DNA of 64,000 nt, taken from the NCBI RefSeq assembly GCF_000686605.1, contig NZ_JMLC01000005.1, positions 1-64,000 on the forward strand. Direction: 5' to 3'. Below the pieces are notes generated by a model. It made no database searches. It was not told where the DNA came from and worked only from the letters and a program-made list of their open reading frames with translations. The DNA comes from Streptococcus sobrinus DSM 20742 = ATCC 33478 (lineage in GTDB: Bacteria > Bacillota > Bacilli > Lactobacillales > Streptococcaceae). Positions 1 to 7,773 of the stretch are shown here, piece after piece. The translations under genes were made by a program, and so were the position numbers. Position 1 is the first letter of the stretch. Every line of letters begins with the position of its first letter.

Positions 1-1542
1 TGTCAATCGAAAATGACTTTGTCCCGTCAAAATCAAGTTGATAGGAGAAAAAATCTGCTATAATTGTAGGCGAGAAGCCTTGTTCTTCTCAGCTTGAAAT
101 TCTTCATAGGATTTTCCAATCTTATGAAGATATTGTTTGAAAGATGCAAGTTTCCACGGGTGTGATTGTGGAGGAATATACTTGCGTCTTTCTTTTTTCT
201 TTTCTTGGGCTGGTTCAAATTCATCTGAATGGCGTTCGTGTTCCTGTAAAGGCCTAGTAGCATAAGTCTTGTCAGCGATATTGAGGTAGATGTCACCGTT
301 AAAAGCCTCAATAACCAAGGCTTTCGTTTTTCGGGCAAAGAAGACTTCCTTGTCTCCCTCAGTGGGTAAGTAAAACTTGTTTTGATAACGAATATGGTGC
401 CCACTATCAATCACTCTTTCACTCACCCTAGCTAGAAGTAGATTCCTCTGAGCAGGCTTAGGAGCCTCCTCAAAAACGGATAAGCTTGCTTTGGCTCCGA
501 ACTGCTTGTTAAACCGCTTGATCCAGCCTTTTAGGTAACGGTTGGCTTGGTCAATGCTTGTGATACCATGCCTTTGGAGGTCAATCGGAAGGCGGGACTG
601 CAGGGTCTGATTGAGCCTTTCGACTCGCCCCTTGGCTTGTGGAATAGATGAGGTCTTGATGGCGATGCCCAGCTGATGGCAGGCGTAGCCAAATTGCGTG
701 AAGGTGTCCTCTTCCATCTTTTTGGACTGTTTAGAGACATAAGTGAAGACTGTTCGCTTATCGGTCAGGAACTGAAAAGGGATGCCTTGGGTTGCAAGAA
801 TCTGTTCCAAAACATGGTAGTAGCCCTTCAGGGTTTCTTGGGTGTCAAAGTAAGCCCCGACAATATCACCAGAGGCATCATCAATGGCGACGTGAAGATG
901 GGTTTCCTCTTGTCCAAACCAAAAGAATTGACTGGCATCCATTTGGATAAGCTCGCCTCTATATTTTTTTCTAGCCCGACTAGGATGGGCTTTCTCTGGT
1001 TCTTCTAAGAAGTCGCTAGCAGTAGGGAGGAGTGGCTCTTCTTTAGCTTGCTTGCGTTTCTTAGCCTCTTTTTTTAAGCGTTTCTTGGTTTTTCGTTGTG
1101 TCTTAGGTGAGAGAAACCCAGCTTGATAGAGGAGCTTTCTCACGGTAGTATCGGAGTAACAGATGCCGTCTTCCTCAGCTAGGAGCTCACAAAAATGAAC
1201 AACATTAGGTCTCATAGCTCCATAGTCTCGATATTTCCCAATAATTCTTTCTTTGATTTCTGGAGGCATAGTGTGGGCTGGCTGTTTCTGCCTATTCCCA
1301 TGGATAAAAGCCTGCTTACCCTTATTCTGATAGGCAATGACTAGGCGATTCACCTGCCTTTTGGATATGCCAAGCTCCACACAGGCCCTATTCTTTGTTT
1401 TCTTTCCGTCACAGACTGCTTTAATAGTGATATATTTCTTAGTCTCAGTCATGGTTAGCTCATTTTTCCTCATCATTCTAGTTTAACAGATGGGACATTT
1501 TCTCCTTCGACCTAACTAAGACATTATCACTTTCGAATGATA
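1..1542 (-). mobile_element. IS1202-like insertion sequence (ISNCY group)
   Basis: One transposase gene on the minus strand fills the element. The left end begins TGTCAATCGAAAATGACTTT at position 1, and the right end (minus strand, reading from 1542) begins TATCATTCGAAAGTGATAAT. The two ends match at about 18 of 28 positions, as imperfect terminal inverted repeats. The left end lies exactly at the window edge, so the true boundary and any target duplication cannot be checked. IS1202 relatives are known from streptococci and make long target duplications. The right flank looks like a piece of the intergenic repeat described below. Confidence 0.8.
58..1476 (-). CDS. IS1202-family DDE transposase
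   Basis: The 472-residue protein moves the surrounding insertion sequence. An N-terminal helix-turn-helix (about residues 30-52, ACVELGISKRQVNRL) is followed by a Lys/Arg-rich linker (about 125-175) and an integrase-type catalytic core. Likely catalytic residues are D180 (in LIQMDAS), D239 (in FLTDK) and E286 (in AKGRVERLNQ). The C-terminus is basic and Pro-rich. The frame is open throughout, so the enzyme may be active. The start is uncertain: the first ATG pair at 1476 or MTETKK at 1452, neither with a strong Shine-Dalgarno sequence. Family placement is by the motif pattern and overall resemblance to IS1202 transposases. Confidence 0.85.
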   Translation of the reverse strand: MMRKNELTMTETKKYITIKAVCDGKKTKNRACVELGISKRQVNRLVIAYQNKGKQAFIHGNRQKQPAHTMPPEIKERIIGKYRDYGAMRPNVVHFCELLAEEDGICYSDTTVRKLLYQAGFLSPKTQRKTKKRLKKEAKKRKQAKEEPLLPTASDFLEEPEKAHPSRARKKYRGELIQMDASQFFWFGQEETHLHVAIDDASGDIVGAYFDTQETLKGYYHVLEQILATQGIPFQFLTDKRTVFTYVSKQSKKMEEDTFTQFGYACHQLGIAIKTSSIPQAKGRVERLNQTLQSRLPIDLQRHGITSIDQANRYLKGWIKRFNKQFGAKASLSVFEEAPKPAQRNLLLARVSERVIDSGHHIRYQNKFYLPTEGDKEVFFARKTKALVIEAFNGDIYLNIADKTYATRPLQEHERHSDEFEPAQEKKKERRKYIPPQSHPWKLASFKQYLHKIGKSYEEFQAEKNKASRLQL

Positions 1543-1568
1543 CTTTTTTGAAAAGGGAAAAGTAAGGC
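1538..1568 (+). repeat. Fragment of the modular intergenic repeat abutting the IS end
   Basis: The sequence GATAC-TTTTTTGAAAAGGGAAAAGTAAGG aligns with GATATTATTTTGAAAAGGGAAATAGTAAGG inside the full repeat at 20806-20834 with few differences. The insertion sequence may therefore have landed in, or recombined with, a repeat copy. The match is short (about 30 bp), so the call is tentative. Confidence 0.45.
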
Positions 1569-1597
1569 TTGGCTTCTTTTTCATTTTATGTTATAAT
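1569..1597 (+). promoter_or_regulatory. SRP RNA promoter
   Basis: TTGGCT at 1569-1574, a 17-nt spacer, and a perfect TATAAT at 1592-1597. The predicted start is at about 1604, at the 5' base of the SRP RNA stem. Confidence 0.8.
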
Positions 1598-1603
1598 GGC
1601 GGT

Positions 1604-1681
1604 GGAGCAACAGTTCTGCGTGAAGTGGGTCAGGGGAGGAATCCAGCAGCCCTAAGCGAGTGTGGATTGTGTGCTCTTTTT
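1604..1681 (+). ncRNA. ffs: Signal recognition particle RNA (4.5S/scRNA, small bacterial type)
   Basis: This is the RNA of the signal recognition particle, which with Ffh targets membrane proteins to SecYEG. The diagnostic helix 8 is present: GGTCAGGGGAGGAATCC then AGCAGCCCTAAGC, which contains the symmetric and asymmetric internal loops bound by Ffh. The 5' GAGCA pairs with the 3' TGCTC, closing a stem of about 78 nt, and a T-run at 1677-1681 ends it. The short form without an Alu domain is usual for streptococci. The gene sits between the insertion sequence and the toxin locus. Confidence 0.93.
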
Positions 1682-1793
1682 GCGTATAGAAAATAAACCC
1701 TATGAAATCAAGGTTTCACAGTTTTTTTGTTAGGTCGGATATTGAAAAAGGGGAAAAAAAATTCAAATTGAGATAATAGCTCTTTAGTGAATA

Positions 1794-1802
1794 TGCTATA
1801 AT
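1794..1802 (+). promoter_or_regulatory. Extended -10 promoter of the Fst-type toxin mRNA
   Basis: TGC followed by TATAAT (1797-1802) forms an extended -10. No good -35 lies at 17 nt; the nearest TTGAGA is 23 nt away. Transcription would start at about 1809 and leave a 5' leader of about 40 nt before the toxin ATG. Confidence 0.6.
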
Positions 1803-1841
1803 ATTTTTTGACACAAACGACACCGCCTTGGAAAGGGGTGA

Positions 1842-1860
1842 GTTGTCCTATGTGGCAAGA
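1842..1860 (+). repeat. Direct repeat DR-1 over the toxin start codon
   Basis: GTTGTCCTATGTGGCAAGA includes the toxin ATG. It matches the second copy at 2028-2048 apart from short insertions and deletions. In Fst systems such repeats let the antitoxin RNA pair with the toxin translation start. Confidence 0.8.
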
Positions 1861-1948
1861 AATTTTCATAAATATCGTCGCACCAATTATTGTTGGGGTA
1901 GTGCTTGCACTATTTTCTAAATGGCTAAATAAGAAAGATGACGATTGA
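1850..1948 (+). CDS. Fst/Ldr-family type I toxin (small membrane peptide)
   Basis: This 32-residue peptide was too short for standard gene calling. It starts MWQEIFINIVAP, continues IIVGVVLALFSKWL and ends in charged NKKDDD. One transmembrane helix (about residues 7-24), the family PxxxG motif (Pro12-Gly16) and a charged tail match the Fst/Par toxins of enterococcal plasmid pAD1 and the chromosomal Fst-Sm of S. mutans. The family disturbs the membrane when translated without its antitoxin RNA. The ATG has GGAAAGGGG 11-19 nt upstream, a spacing that suggests tight control of translation. The antisense RNA, shared terminator and direct repeats around it complete a type I module. Naming as a toxin is by family; activity is inferred. 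Confidence 0.9.
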   Translation: MWQEIFINIVAPIIVGVVLALFSKWLNKKDDD

Positions 1949-1986
1949 GTGCCATTAGCTCGGAACTTGGTAGTCGCAACCAAGTA

Positions 1987-2025
1987 AAAAAGCCTCCTAC
2001 TTTGTGGACGATGTAGGGGGCTTTT
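1987..2025. terminator. Bidirectional terminator shared by toxin and antitoxin
   Basis: The stem is AAGCCTCCTAC (1990-2000) with GTAGGGGGCTT (2013-2023), with A-runs before it and T-runs after it. It therefore terminates both the plus-strand toxin mRNA and the minus-strand antitoxin RNA, as in known Fst loci. Confidence 0.85.
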
Positions 2026-2027
2026 CC

Positions 2028-2048
2028 GTTGCCTATGTGTAGGCAAGA
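2028..2048 (+). repeat. Direct repeat DR-2 inside the antitoxin gene
   Basis: GTTGCCTATGTG then TAGGCAAGA is the partner of the repeat at 1842-1860. It is also a small palindrome (TTGCCTA...TAGGCAA), so the antitoxin RNA would show this segment in a 5' hairpin. Confidence 0.8.
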
Positions 2049-2067
2049 AATTCTCATTCGCAAGTCT

Positions 2068-2096
2068 ATTTTATCGAAGTTTGGAAGGTTTGTCAA
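2068..2096 (-). promoter_or_regulatory. Promoter of the antitoxin RNA
   Basis: On the minus strand, TTGACA (2096-2091) and TAAAAT (2073-2068) are separated by 17 nt. This is much closer to consensus than the toxin promoter, as expected for an antitoxin made in excess. Confidence 0.85.
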
Positions 2097-2404
2097 ATTT
2101 ATTGTTATTAGGATTTGCTAACTTCAAGCACCCCTTAATCTTGAAAAACTGCCCCTAGAATTTTGGCCTAATTTGGGCAAAACGAGGACCTCAAGGACTA
2201 GTTTCCTGACTTCCCTGGCATGGGGTTAAGTTCGCTAAGAAGGAGCTTCTTTTTGTCTGACAAGAGCAATGTTGCACTAGAAGGGGTTCCTTTTGTCTAT
2301 TAAGTAAGCAAGGGCTTTTTCGTGAGGTCACCTCCATGGCCTTTGGTGAGGGGGTGGCCCTACTTTTCGTCCTTGTTACCGGTTTCCTTTTTTCGCTAAA
2401 AAGG
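2097..2404. other. Intergenic stretch without a recognised gene
   Basis: No convincing ORF or RNA family was seen. There are several short GGGG/CCCC-rich palindromic bits and a small hairpin with T-run (AAGAAGgagCTTCTTTTT, about 2238-2254) that may be a weak terminator. The start of pgi lies further downstream. Confidence 0.4.
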
Positions 2405-2433
2405 TTGAAAAATCACTAATAAAAGAGTAAACT
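2405..2433 (+). promoter_or_regulatory. pgi promoter
   Basis: TTGAAA (2405-2410), a 17-nt spacer and TAAACT (2428-2433). This gives a leader of about 28 nt containing AAAGGGAG before the ATG. Confidence 0.6.
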
Positions 2434-2467
2434 GTATAGGAATATTGTTTAAAAAGGGAGTACCATA

Positions 2468-3817
2468 ATGGGACATATTAAATTTGATTATTCAAAAGTT
2501 CTAGATAAGTTCATCGCAGCTCATGAAATTGATTACATGCAGCCACAAGTAACTGCACTTGATAAGGTTTTACGTGATGGTTCAGGTCAAGGTGGTGAAA
2601 TGACTGGTTGGCTTAATCTGCCAGAGAACTACGATAAGGAAGAGTTTGCCCGTATCCAAAAGGCTGCTGCCAAGATTCAATCTGACAGCCAGGTCCTTGT
2701 TGTTATTGGTATTGGAGGTTCTTACCTCGGTGCCCGTGCAGCTATTGATTTTTTGAATAATTCCTTTGTCAACTTGCAAGCGGCTGATAAGCGTAAGGCT
2801 CCACAAATTCTTTATGCTGGAAATTCAATTTCTTCAAACTACTTGGCTGATTTGGTTGACTATGTTGCTGACAAAGATTTTTCAGTCAATGTCATTTCTA
2901 AATCTGGGACAACAACTGAGCCGGCTATTGCCTTCCGTGTTTTTAAAGAGCTCTTGGTTAAAAAATATGGTCAAGAAGAAGCTAACAAGCGGATTTATGC
3001 AACAACAGATCGTGCTAAGGGAGCGGTCAAGGTTGAAGCAGATGCTAATGATTGGGAAACCTTCGTCGTTCCAGATAGCGTCGGTGGTCGTTTCACCGTC
3101 TTGACACCAGTTGGCCTTTTGCCAATTGCTGCTTCAGGAGCTGACATCACTAAGTTGATGGAGGGAGCCAATGCAGCTCGGAAGGCCTATTCATCAGATA
3201 AAATTGCTGAAAATGAAGCCTACCAATATGCTGTTATTCGCAATATCCTTTATAGAAAGGGTTATGTGACTGAAATCTTAGCCAACTATGAACCATCTTT
3301 GCAATACTTTAGCGAATGGTGGAAACAGTTGGCTGGCGAATCAGAAGGTAAGGATCAAAAGGGAATCTACCCAACCTCAGCTAACTTTTCGACAGACCTA
3401 CATTCACTGGGTCAATTTATTCAAGAAGGAATGCGGAACCTTTTTGAAACCGTTGTTCGTGTTGAAAAACCTCGCAAGAATATTACAGTTCCAGAAATGG
3501 CTGAAGATTTAGATGGTCTTGGTTACCTACAAGGTAAGGATGTCGACTTCGTCAATAAAAAAGCGACTGATGGCGTTCTCTTAGCCCACACAGACGGCGG
3601 TGTTCCTAATACCTTCCTGACCATCCCAGAGCAAGATGAGTACACACTCGGCTACACGATTTACTTCTTTGAATTGGCAATCGGTCTATCTGGTTACCTC
3701 AATGGTGTCAATCCGTTCAACCAGCCAGGTGTTGAAGCCTACAAGAAGAACATGTTTGCCCTACTCGGTAAACCAGGCTTTGAAGATTTGGGTGCTGAAT
3801 TAAATGCTCGTCTTTAA
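2468..3817 (+). CDS. pgi: Glucose-6-phosphate isomerase
   Basis: The enzyme interconverts glucose-6-phosphate and fructose-6-phosphate, the second step of glycolysis, in the cytosol. The 449-residue length is typical of the compact Gram-positive enzyme. Visible signatures are the phosphate-binding [13 protein letters not shown] (about residues 144-156), the family signature [16 protein letters not shown] (about 201-216), and a conserved Lys/Glu-rich C-terminal region with [17 protein letters not shown] precedes the ATG. It is a single-gene unit with its own promoter; a weak hairpin with T-run (about 3838-3870) follows. It sits just before the sorbitol operon, whose product fructose-6-phosphate it shares. 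Confidence 0.97.
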   Translation: MGHIKFDYSKVLDKFIAAHEIDYMQPQVTALDKVLRDGSGQGGEMTGWLNLPENYDKEEFARIQKAAAKIQSDSQVLVVIGIGGSYLGARAAIDFLNNSFVNLQAADKRKAPQILYAGNSISSNYLADLVDYVADKDFSVNVISKSGTTTEPAIAFRVFKELLVKKYGQEEANKRIYATTDRAKGAVKVEADANDWETFVVPDSVGGRFTVLTPVGLLPIAASGADITKLMEGANAARKAYSSDKIAENEAYQYAVIRNILYRKGYVTEILANYEPSLQYFSEWWKQLAGESEGKDQKGIYPTSANFSTDLHSLGQFIQEGMRNLFETVVRVEKPRKNITVPEMAEDLDGLGYLQGKDVDFVNKKATDGVLLAHTDGGVPNTFLTIPEQDEYTLGYTIYFFELAIGLSGYLNGVNPFNQPGVEAYKKNMFALLGKPGFEDLGAELNARL

Positions 3818-3917
3818 GATGAATGCTCAATAATACTCAAGCAGTTCCTTAACAGGTCCTGCTTTTTTTGTTAAGAATTAGTGTACGGTTTTTTTTCTGA
3901 CTCCTAAAAAAAGTGTC

Positions 3918-3945
3918 TTAATTATTTTTGTAAGCGTTTTATAAT
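3918..3945 (+). promoter_or_regulatory. Sorbitol operon promoter with overlapping cre site
   Basis: A perfect TATAAT (3940-3945) is preceded by TTAATT at 16 nt. A CcpA-type site TGTAAGCGTTTTAT (3929-3942) runs into the -10, matching the cre consensus except for its last two bases. This placement predicts carbon catabolite repression of the operon by CcpA. The same arrangement occurs at 9312-9328. Confidence 0.65.
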
Positions 3946-3976
3946 AAAACTAGAAAAATTACAAAGGAGCAGACAA

Positions 3977-4777
3977 ATGAAAGATTGGTTAAATATCGCA
4001 GGAAAAACTGTTATTGTGACAGGGGCTTCATCGGGTATTGGTCAGGCTATTGTTAAAGAATTGCTTGACTTAGAAGTTAATGTGGTCAACTTTGATATTG
4101 CAAACAATGACTTAGAACATGAACATTATCTTTTTGTAAAAGTTGATGTCACTTCCCGTCAAGAAGTTGAAGCCGGTGTAGCAGCTGTAGTTGAGCGTTT
4201 TGGTACAGTTGATGCTGTTGTCAATAATGCCGGAATAAATGTTCCCCGTCTTCTAGTTGACCCTAAGGACCCTCACGGTCAGTATGAATTAGATGATGCT
4301 ATCTTTGAGAAAATTACCATGATTAATCAAAAAGGTGTTTTCTTAGTCAGCCAAGCCGTCGGTCGCCTCCTAGTTGCTAAAAAACAAGGGGTTATCATCA
4401 ATATGGCCTCCGAAGCAGGTCTGGAAGGATCCGAAGGCCAGAGCGCCTATGCGGCAACCAAGGCAGCTGTCTATAGTTATACACGTTCCTGGGCCAAGGA
4501 ACTTGGTAAGCATGGTGTTAGAGTTGTCGGAATTGCTCCAGGAATCATGGAAGCAACCGGCTTGAGAACGCTTGCATACGAAGAAGCCCTTGGTTATACT
4601 AGAGGGAAAACGGTGGATGATATACGAGCAGGCTATGCTTCAACAAGCACTACCCCACTCGGTCGTAGTGGTAAGTTGAGCGAGGTAGCTGATTTAGTCG
4701 CTTATTATATTTCGGATCGTTCCAGTTATATAACTGGGATTACAACCAATGTAGCTGGAGGTAAGACACGTGGATAG
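3977..4777 (+). CDS. srlD: Sorbitol-6-phosphate 2-dehydrogenase (SDR family)
   Basis: The enzyme oxidises sorbitol-6-phosphate, made by the PTS encoded downstream, to fructose-6-phosphate with NAD+. It is a classical short-chain dehydrogenase of 266 residues: TGASSGIG nucleotide loop (15-22), NNAG (83-86), Ser in NMASEAG (about 145) and the catalytic YAATK (158-162). Its position as first gene of a cluster with a PRD regulator, GutM-like protein and glucitol EIIC/EIIBC/EIIA supports the substrate; by sequence alone another polyol phosphate would be possible. The order matches the S. mutans srl operon. Confidence 0.93.
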   Translation: MKDWLNIAGKTVIVTGASSGIGQAIVKELLDLEVNVVNFDIANNDLEHEHYLFVKVDVTSRQEVEAGVAAVVERFGTVDAVVNNAGINVPRLLVDPKDPHGQYELDDAIFEKITMINQKGVFLVSQAVGRLLVAKKQGVIINMASEAGLEGSEGQSAYAATKAAVYSYTRSWAKELGKHGVRVVGIAPGIMEATGLRTLAYEEALGYTRGKTVDDIRAGYASTSTTPLGRSGKLSEVADLVAYYISDRSSYITGITTNVAGGKTRG

Positions 4778-4799
4778 GTAAATAGAAAGGGGAGAGAAA

Positions 4800-6665
4800 G
4801 TGGCAGTCGTTAATCGCTGGTATCAAATCTTAAATACCTTGGTGGCTCAGCACCATGTTTCACTAGATGAAATGCTGGGAATTCTTGAGGTCAGCCCTCA
4901 GACCCTCCAAAACAGCATTGAGCAATTAAATGATATTTTAGATCGAGATGTCCAAATTAGACAAGAAGATAGTATGCTCTACCTGGATGTGCTTGATTAT
5001 GCCCGTTTAGAGGAGATTTTATCGGGAAAGTTGAGAAGGGAAACAGACTTCAACTCTTCCAGTAAAAGAGTTGCTTATCTTATTAAGCGCCTTTTACAGG
5101 CCAACCAGCCCTTGCTGATTGATGATTTGGCAGAAGATATGGGGGTCAGTCGTTCAACAATCAATAAGGATTTAAAAAAAGTTAAACGTCTGGCCAGTGA
5201 CTATCAGATTAACATCACAGGGACACCTAATCGAGGCTTGGAGGCGATGGGGAAAGAGTTAGACTATAGACTTTTTTATACTGATGAAGTTTATGCTTAC
5301 TTTGAGCTCAGCCATCTCCAAGACGAGACGCTCTTGTTTTTAGATCAGCTCCGCGAGAATTATTCTTTGCCAAAGAAAACCGAGGAACAGCTTAAAAAAG
5401 CTTTAGCCATTGGTATTTCTCGCATCAAACGTCAACGATTTTTATCTGAGGAAATTCCCTATTTCACTAATGAACTGAGAGAATCTGAGCTAATGGAGAA
5501 GCTGATTTACCACGTGGAATTGAATTATCAAATCTCCTTGAGTCAATACGAGCAGGACTTTCTCAGTTATCCTCTCAATCTTCAGTTTATTGATGGCCTG
5601 GTTTATAAGCCCTCTCCTTCGGACAATCTGGAGCGGATTTATCAGGCTATGATTAGTGAAGTCAAGGAGAAGCTTGATATTGATTTTGATCAAGAAAAAC
5701 TCTTCCAAAATTTACAAACACATTTTAAATTCTTGCTCAATCGCTTGATTTTTCACGCTCAAGCTGGTGATATTTTTCATGGGGAGATACGGTTAAAATA
5801 TCCTCTGGCTTATGAAATATCACGGGTGGCAGTTGAAAAGTTGCAGACCTACCTTCATCATTCGGTATCCCCTTCTGAAATCAGCTACCTAGCTCTTTAT
5901 TTTGAATTGATTTTGAATGAGCGGAATCACGACTCTAGTAGCACCCGTCCGCAGATTGCTGTGGTTTGTACAACTGGACGGGGAACCGCTGCCATGATTA
6001 GTCGCCAGCTCAGGCGTGTTTTGGGCAATAACGTAGAGATTACTCAATTTTCTGAAGAGAGTTTTAATCCGCAAAATGATGACAACTACTTTGCTATTTT
6101 TACAACGATTCCCTTAAAATTGGAACAGCTGAAATCTCCAGTCATTAAAATCAGTAACCTTTTTGATGACCAGTGGTTGCGAGATGAGTGGCAGAAGGTC
6201 AACGCCTACCATCAGAGCCATCTGGAAACAGTTCAACTGAGATTTGTCAGATTGGCTCCCAGTCAATCCTATCTGTCCTATCTGGAAAGGATGTGTCAGT
6301 TACTTGAAGATGAAGGCTTGGTGGATGGTGCTTTTAAAAGTCGTATTTTAAACCGTGAGCAAAGGCAGTCAACCATTTTTGGGAATGATATTGCCTTTCC
6401 TCACGCCATTAATCAAGCTAGTTCGCAAACAATTTTAATCTTAGGCTTATTAGAGGAGACCTATCAAGCCGAAGATAAATCTGTTGATTTCATCTTCATG
6501 GTAGCCATTTCTGAGCAGCTAGATAATCAAACAGAGATAGAGCTTTTAGATCTCTACGATGATATTTTCCGCCTTGCCGGTAACCAGTCTGCCAAGAAGG
6601 ACTTAAAACTGATCCAGACTCAGGAAGATTTTCTCGCTTTAGCCAAAAGTAAAGGAGTATTCTAA
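4800..6665 (+). CDS. srlR: PRD-containing sorbitol operon transcriptional regulator
   Basis: This 621-residue regulator belongs to the MtlR/LicR-type activators controlled by PTS phosphorylation. Order of parts: N-terminal winged HTH (about 1-65), a second HTH (about 105-135, DMGVSRSTINKDLKK), two PRD domains (about 180-375), an EIIB-like domain (CTTGRGTAAM, about 388-397) and a C-terminal EIIA-like domain with AFPHAIN (about 532). It starts with GTG behind GGGGAGAG, 22 nt after srlD, and overlaps srlM by one base. It is expected to activate the operon when sorbitol is present, with phosphorylation state reporting transport. Confidence 0.92.
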   Translation: MAVVNRWYQILNTLVAQHHVSLDEMLGILEVSPQTLQNSIEQLNDILDRDVQIRQEDSMLYLDVLDYARLEEILSGKLRRETDFNSSSKRVAYLIKRLLQANQPLLIDDLAEDMGVSRSTINKDLKKVKRLASDYQINITGTPNRGLEAMGKELDYRLFYTDEVYAYFELSHLQDETLLFLDQLRENYSLPKKTEEQLKKALAIGISRIKRQRFLSEEIPYFTNELRESELMEKLIYHVELNYQISLSQYEQDFLSYPLNLQFIDGLVYKPSPSDNLERIYQAMISEVKEKLDIDFDQEKLFQNLQTHFKFLLNRLIFHAQAGDIFHGEIRLKYPLAYEISRVAVEKLQTYLHHSVSPSEISYLALYFELILNERNHDSSSTRPQIAVVCTTGRGTAAMISRQLRRVLGNNVEITQFSEESFNPQNDDNYFAIFTTIPLKLEQLKSPVIKISNLFDDQWLRDEWQKVNAYHQSHLETVQLRFVRLAPSQSYLSYLERMCQLLEDEGLVDGAFKSRILNREQRQSTIFGNDIAFPHAINQASSQTILILGLLEETYQAEDKSVDFIFMVAISEQLDNQTEIELLDLYDDIFRLAGNQSAKKDLKLIQTQEDFLALAKSKGVF

Positions 6666-7138
6666 TGAATTTTATCTACACTTTTGCGGTCTTTGTGGTA
6701 CTTGCCTACATTGTACAAGTTATCTTAGGACTGCGACAGTTGAAACATTTTAACCGAGTTTACGCTAGATTACGGAAAAAAGGCCGGGTAGCAATTGGCC
6801 GCAATTCGGGTCGGATCAAGGCTGGAACAATCGTTATGTTTGCCATTGACGAAGAGGGTAAGGTTTTAGAGGGACAAAAGATGCAAGGGGTCACAGTAAT
6901 GGCTAAGTTTAAGTCCATGCCAGCCTATCTTGGTCAGGACATCCACTATTTCGATCATTACAATCCTTTGGTTCGTCAAGAGAATAAATTGCTGCAGTTG
7001 GCTATTGAGGATGCTAGGGATGTCTTTTTAAAGACAGAGGCTGGTGTCTATCACGATGCTCCCCGAACCAGTCCATTTTCGGACCTTGGTTTGCGAGCCA
7101 GACTGCTCCTAGGCCATTTGAAAAAGCATAGTCAGTAA
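6665..7138 (+). CDS. srlM: Glucitol operon activator-like protein
   Basis: A 157-residue protein of the GutM family. In E. coli GutM is a positive factor for the glucitol operon; in streptococci the exact role is not settled. One N-terminal membrane segment (about residues 3-22, FAVFVVLAYIVQVILGL) is followed by a basic soluble domain with the family-like KKGRVAIGRNSGRIKAGTIV stretch. Its ATG overlaps the last base of srlR, so translation is probably coupled. It lies between the regulator and the EIIC gene, as in S. mutans. Confidence 0.88.
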   Translation: MNFIYTFAVFVVLAYIVQVILGLRQLKHFNRVYARLRKKGRVAIGRNSGRIKAGTIVMFAIDEEGKVLEGQKMQGVTVMAKFKSMPAYLGQDIHYFDHYNPLVRQENKLLQLAIEDARDVFLKTEAGVYHDAPRTSPFSDLGLRARLLLGHLKKHSQ

Positions 7139-7204
7139 GTCCGAGTATTAAGCTAAATATTAAAAACTTGCTTATATAAGCAAAAGATAAAAAAGGAGTT
7201 TTTT

Positions 7205-7753
7205 ATGAATTACGTTACAAAATTTGCTGAAGGCTTTATGAAGCTCTTTCAGTCGGGTGGTGAAACCTTTATGTCTTGGATGACAGGAATCGTTCCAGTT
7301 GTCCTCATGCTCTTAGTAGCCATGAATGCTCTTATTGCCCTTCTAGGTGAGGAGAGGGTTAATAAACTGGCAGCGATTTCTGCCAGCAACCCCATCAGCC
7401 GTTATATGATTCTGCCCTTTATTTCAGCCTTTATGCTGGGGAATCCGATGGCCATTAGTATGGGGCGTTTTATGCCAGAATACTATAAACCAAGTTATGT
7501 CGCCTCCCAGATGCAATTCTGCCATACCTCAAATGGGGTTTTTCCCCATATCAATCCAGGTGAACTCTTCGTTTGGTTAGGGATTGCTTCGGGAATCAAA
7601 ACATTGGGATTGAGTCAGATGGACTTAGCCATCCGCTATTTGCTGGTAGGGCTGATCATGAACTTCTTTGCCGGCTGGATTACTGATTTTACAACCGCTT
7701 GGGTTTGTAAGCAACAAGGTCTGAGCTTGAGTAAGACCTTGAAAGATAGGTAG
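7205..7753 (+). CDS. srlA: PTS sorbitol transporter subunit EIIC
   Basis: The protein is part of the membrane channel of the glucitol/sorbitol PTS, which imports sorbitol and phosphorylates it. It has 182 residues with several hydrophobic helices (for example [20 protein letters not shown]) and the conserved [20 protein letters not shown] region. A strong AAAAGGAG lies before the ATG. It forms one transporter with the EIIBC and EIIA proteins encoded immediately downstream. Confidence 0.92.
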   Translation: MNYVTKFAEGFMKLFQSGGETFMSWMTGIVPVVLMLLVAMNALIALLGEERVNKLAAISASNPISRYMILPFISAFMLGNPMAISMGRFMPEYYKPSYVASQMQFCHTSNGVFPHINPGELFVWLGIASGIKTLGLSQMDLAIRYLLVGLIMNFFAGWITDFTTAWVCKQQGLSLSKTLKDR

Positions 7754-7773
7754 GAACGAGAAAGAGGTCTCTT

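Larger units (their letters stand above)
1986..2061 (-). ncRNA. RNA II-type antisense antitoxin of the Fst-like locus
   Basis: A strong minus-strand promoter (TTGACA-N17-TAAAAT, occupying 2068-2096) faces the toxin gene. Its transcript would start near 2061 and end at the shared terminator near 1986, giving about 75 nt, the size known for Fst RNA II. Its 5' stem-loop copies GTTGCCTATGTGTAGGCAAG (2028-2047), which repeats the toxin start region (1842-1860). The RNA can therefore pair both with the toxin mRNA 3' end and, in antiparallel fashion, over the toxin Shine-Dalgarno/ATG region. This is the convergent architecture of par of pAD1. Confidence 0.85.

Noticed and set aside
1708..2046. A 112-residue minus-strand ORF over the toxin locus
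   Set aside because: It is antisense to a well-supported type I toxin, promoter and terminator set, and its sequence lacks any family resemblance.
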